Shown here in pieces: positions 6,010 through 7,177 of a stretch of DNA of 7,177 nucleotides. Source of the DNA: Halieaceae bacterium (lineage in GTDB: Bacteria > Pseudomonadota > Gammaproteobacteria > Pseudomonadales > Halieaceae); assembly GCA_902518075.1 (NCBI GenBank), contig CABYEX010000047.1:1-7177 (forward strand), given 5' to 3'. Under the pieces are notes generated by a model, which had not been told where the DNA came from, made no database searches, and saw nothing but the letters and a program-made list of their open reading frames with translations. The translations under genes were made by a program, and so were the position numbers. Each line of letters starts with the position of its first letter. The stretch's first letter is position 1.

Positions 6010-7177
6010 ATGCTGCTGTCCCTCGCGCCGATCGCGCTGCTGGTTTTACTGCTCTCTGCCTCGGTAGCGCTGTTTGGCTCGGACGCATCATACGGACCCA
6101 ATCAAGTAGCGCTGATCATTGGCTCGGCAGCCACCATGCTGGTGGGTTGGCGTCGCGGCATGAGCTGGCAGGCAATTCAGGAGGGCATGGTTGGCGCGAT
6201 CACCGTCTCGATCATGCCCATGATGATTCTGCTCTCTGTGGGGGCACTTATCGGAAGCTGGATTATCAGTGGCACCGTCCCGGGCATGATCTATTACGGT
6301 GTACAGTTGCTTGACCCCAGCTTCTTTTACGCGGCATCTGCCATCATCTGTGCACTGGCCTCATTGAGCCTGGGCAGTTCCTGGACCGTCGCAGGGACAC
6401 TGGGCATCGGCCTCATGGGCATCGCCACCACCTACTCGCTGTCGCCAGCCATCACGGCTGGCGCGGTGATCTCGGGCGCCTATTTTGGCGACAAACTCTC
6501 GCCGCTATCCGACACCACCAATCTAGCCGCGGCGGCAGTGGGCGTTGACCTGTTTGAGCACATCAAAAACATGCTCTGGACGACTTTGCCCGCCTTTATT
6601 GCAGCACTGGTGATTTTTTCTTTCGTCGGTAGTGAGGGCGCCGCCACCCCTGAGAACATCACCGAGATCCGCACTGCCTTAGCCAATCAATTTGCGATCT
6701 CCACCTGGGTACTCTCGCCCCTCGCAATGATGCTGGCGCTAATCTATTTTCGGGTACCCGCATACCCCGCCATCTTAATATGCACCCTCTCCGGCACGCT
6801 CTATGCCGCCGCCTTTCAGACCGATGTCGTTCGCGCGCTGGCACTTGCTGCCCACCCTAACTCACCGGCACCGGTAATTCAGGGGCTCTGGATGGCGCTG
6901 TTCTCGGGATACCAGTCACCCGAGGGCATGGGCGAGCTCAGCAAACTGCTCGACAAGGGCGGCTTGGCCAGCATGCTGAACACCATCTTTCTCATTCTGA
7001 CTGCGATGACCTTCGGCGGGATGCTGGATAGCACGGGTATTCTGCGGCAGCTGCTTGATCAGGTCCTGCGAGGCGTGAAGCGTACCGGAGATCTGATACT
7101 CGCCACCGTGGGGGGTGGCTTCATCACCAACGTACTGGCTGCCGATCAGTTTCTCGCTATCACTTTGCCCGGCCGCC
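6010..7177 (+). CDS. nhaC: NhaC-family Na+/H+ antiporter, N-terminal part, cut by window edge
   Basis: This is an inner-membrane antiporter that exchanges Na+ (or another cation or organic ion) for H+. The open frame runs 389 codons from the ATG at 6010 to the window edge without a stop; NhaC proteins usually have about 450-490 residues, so most of it is here. The protein is strongly hydrophobic, with many membrane segments beginning at residue 2. Diagnostic NhaC segments are SLGSSWTVAGTLG (120-132) and GAYFGDKLSPLSDTTNLA (156-173), which contains the conserved Asp161 and Asp168. No start codon lies in frame between the upstream TGA and this ATG. The Shine-Dalgarno is poor. The gap from the Cfa-like gene is only 10 bases with no terminator, so co-transcription is likely. 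Some NhaC members exchange other substrates (malate/lactate or basic solutes), so cation specificity is not certain. Confidence 0.93.
   Translation, partial: MLLSLAPIALLVLLLSASVALFGSDASYGPNQVALIIGSAATMLVGWRRGMSWQAIQEGMVGAITVSIMPMMILLSVGALIGSWIISGTVPGMIYYGVQLLDPSFFYAASAIICALASLSLGSSWTVAGTLGIGLMGIATTYSLSPAITAGAVISGAYFGDKLSPLSDTTNLAAAAVGVDLFEHIKNMLWTTLPAFIAALVIFSFVGSEGAATPENITEIRTALANQFAISTWVLSPLAMMLALIYFRVPAYPAILICTLSGTLYAAAFQTDVVRALALAAHPNSPAPVIQGLWMALFSGYQSPEGMGELSKLLDKGGLASMLNTIFLILTAMTFGGMLDSTGILRQLLDQVLRGVKRTGDLILATVGGGFITNVLAADQFLAITLPGR

Overview
The window reads as a moderately GC-rich proteobacterial chromosome, most likely a marine gammaproteobacterium. That placement is an inference from protein style and gene content: a ChrR-type anti-sigma factor, a split-type transhydrogenase alpha subunit and an NhaC antiporter. 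No RNA gene, mobile element or CRISPR array is visible. The layout is two divergent transcription units around an intergenic region at 2496-2692.

Leftward (minus strand), in transcription order: an ECF sigma factor of the RpoE/ECF11 type (2495-1875); a 35-residue small ORF that exactly fills the gap to the next gene (1874-1767); a zinc/cupin ChrR-type anti-sigma factor (1760-1107); and, after 131 bases, the start of pntA, the NAD(P) transhydrogenase alpha subunit, which runs off the left edge (975-1).

Rightward (plus strand): an FAD-dependent amine-oxidase-like protein (2693-3958), a DUF1365 protein (3955-4701, GTG start overlapping the previous stop), a cyclopropane-fatty-acid-synthase-family methyltransferase (4743-5999), and an NhaC-type Na+/H+ antiporter that starts 10 bases later and runs off the right edge (6010-7177).

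The genes fit a photo-oxidative (singlet oxygen) stress module. In the Rhodobacter sphaeroides model, ChrR holds RpoE inactive until singlet oxygen triggers release, and RpoE then drives lipid-modifying and repair genes. A TGATCC-N18-TAACA sequence, resembling the RpoE/ECF11 promoter consensus as I recall it, lies 41 bases upstream of the FAD oxidoreductase start. This suggests that the sigma factor directly controls the divergent lipid-modification operon. The three-gene core (FAD oxidoreductase, DUF1365, Cfa-like) is a recurrent bacterial set presumed to modify unsaturated membrane acyl chains.

The least ordinary items are the small ORF between sigma and anti-sigma, which has a textbook Shine-Dalgarno and lies in frame with chrR across a single TAA; the altered bicarbonate-site residues in the Cfa-like enzyme; and the tight attachment of an NhaC antiporter to this operon.
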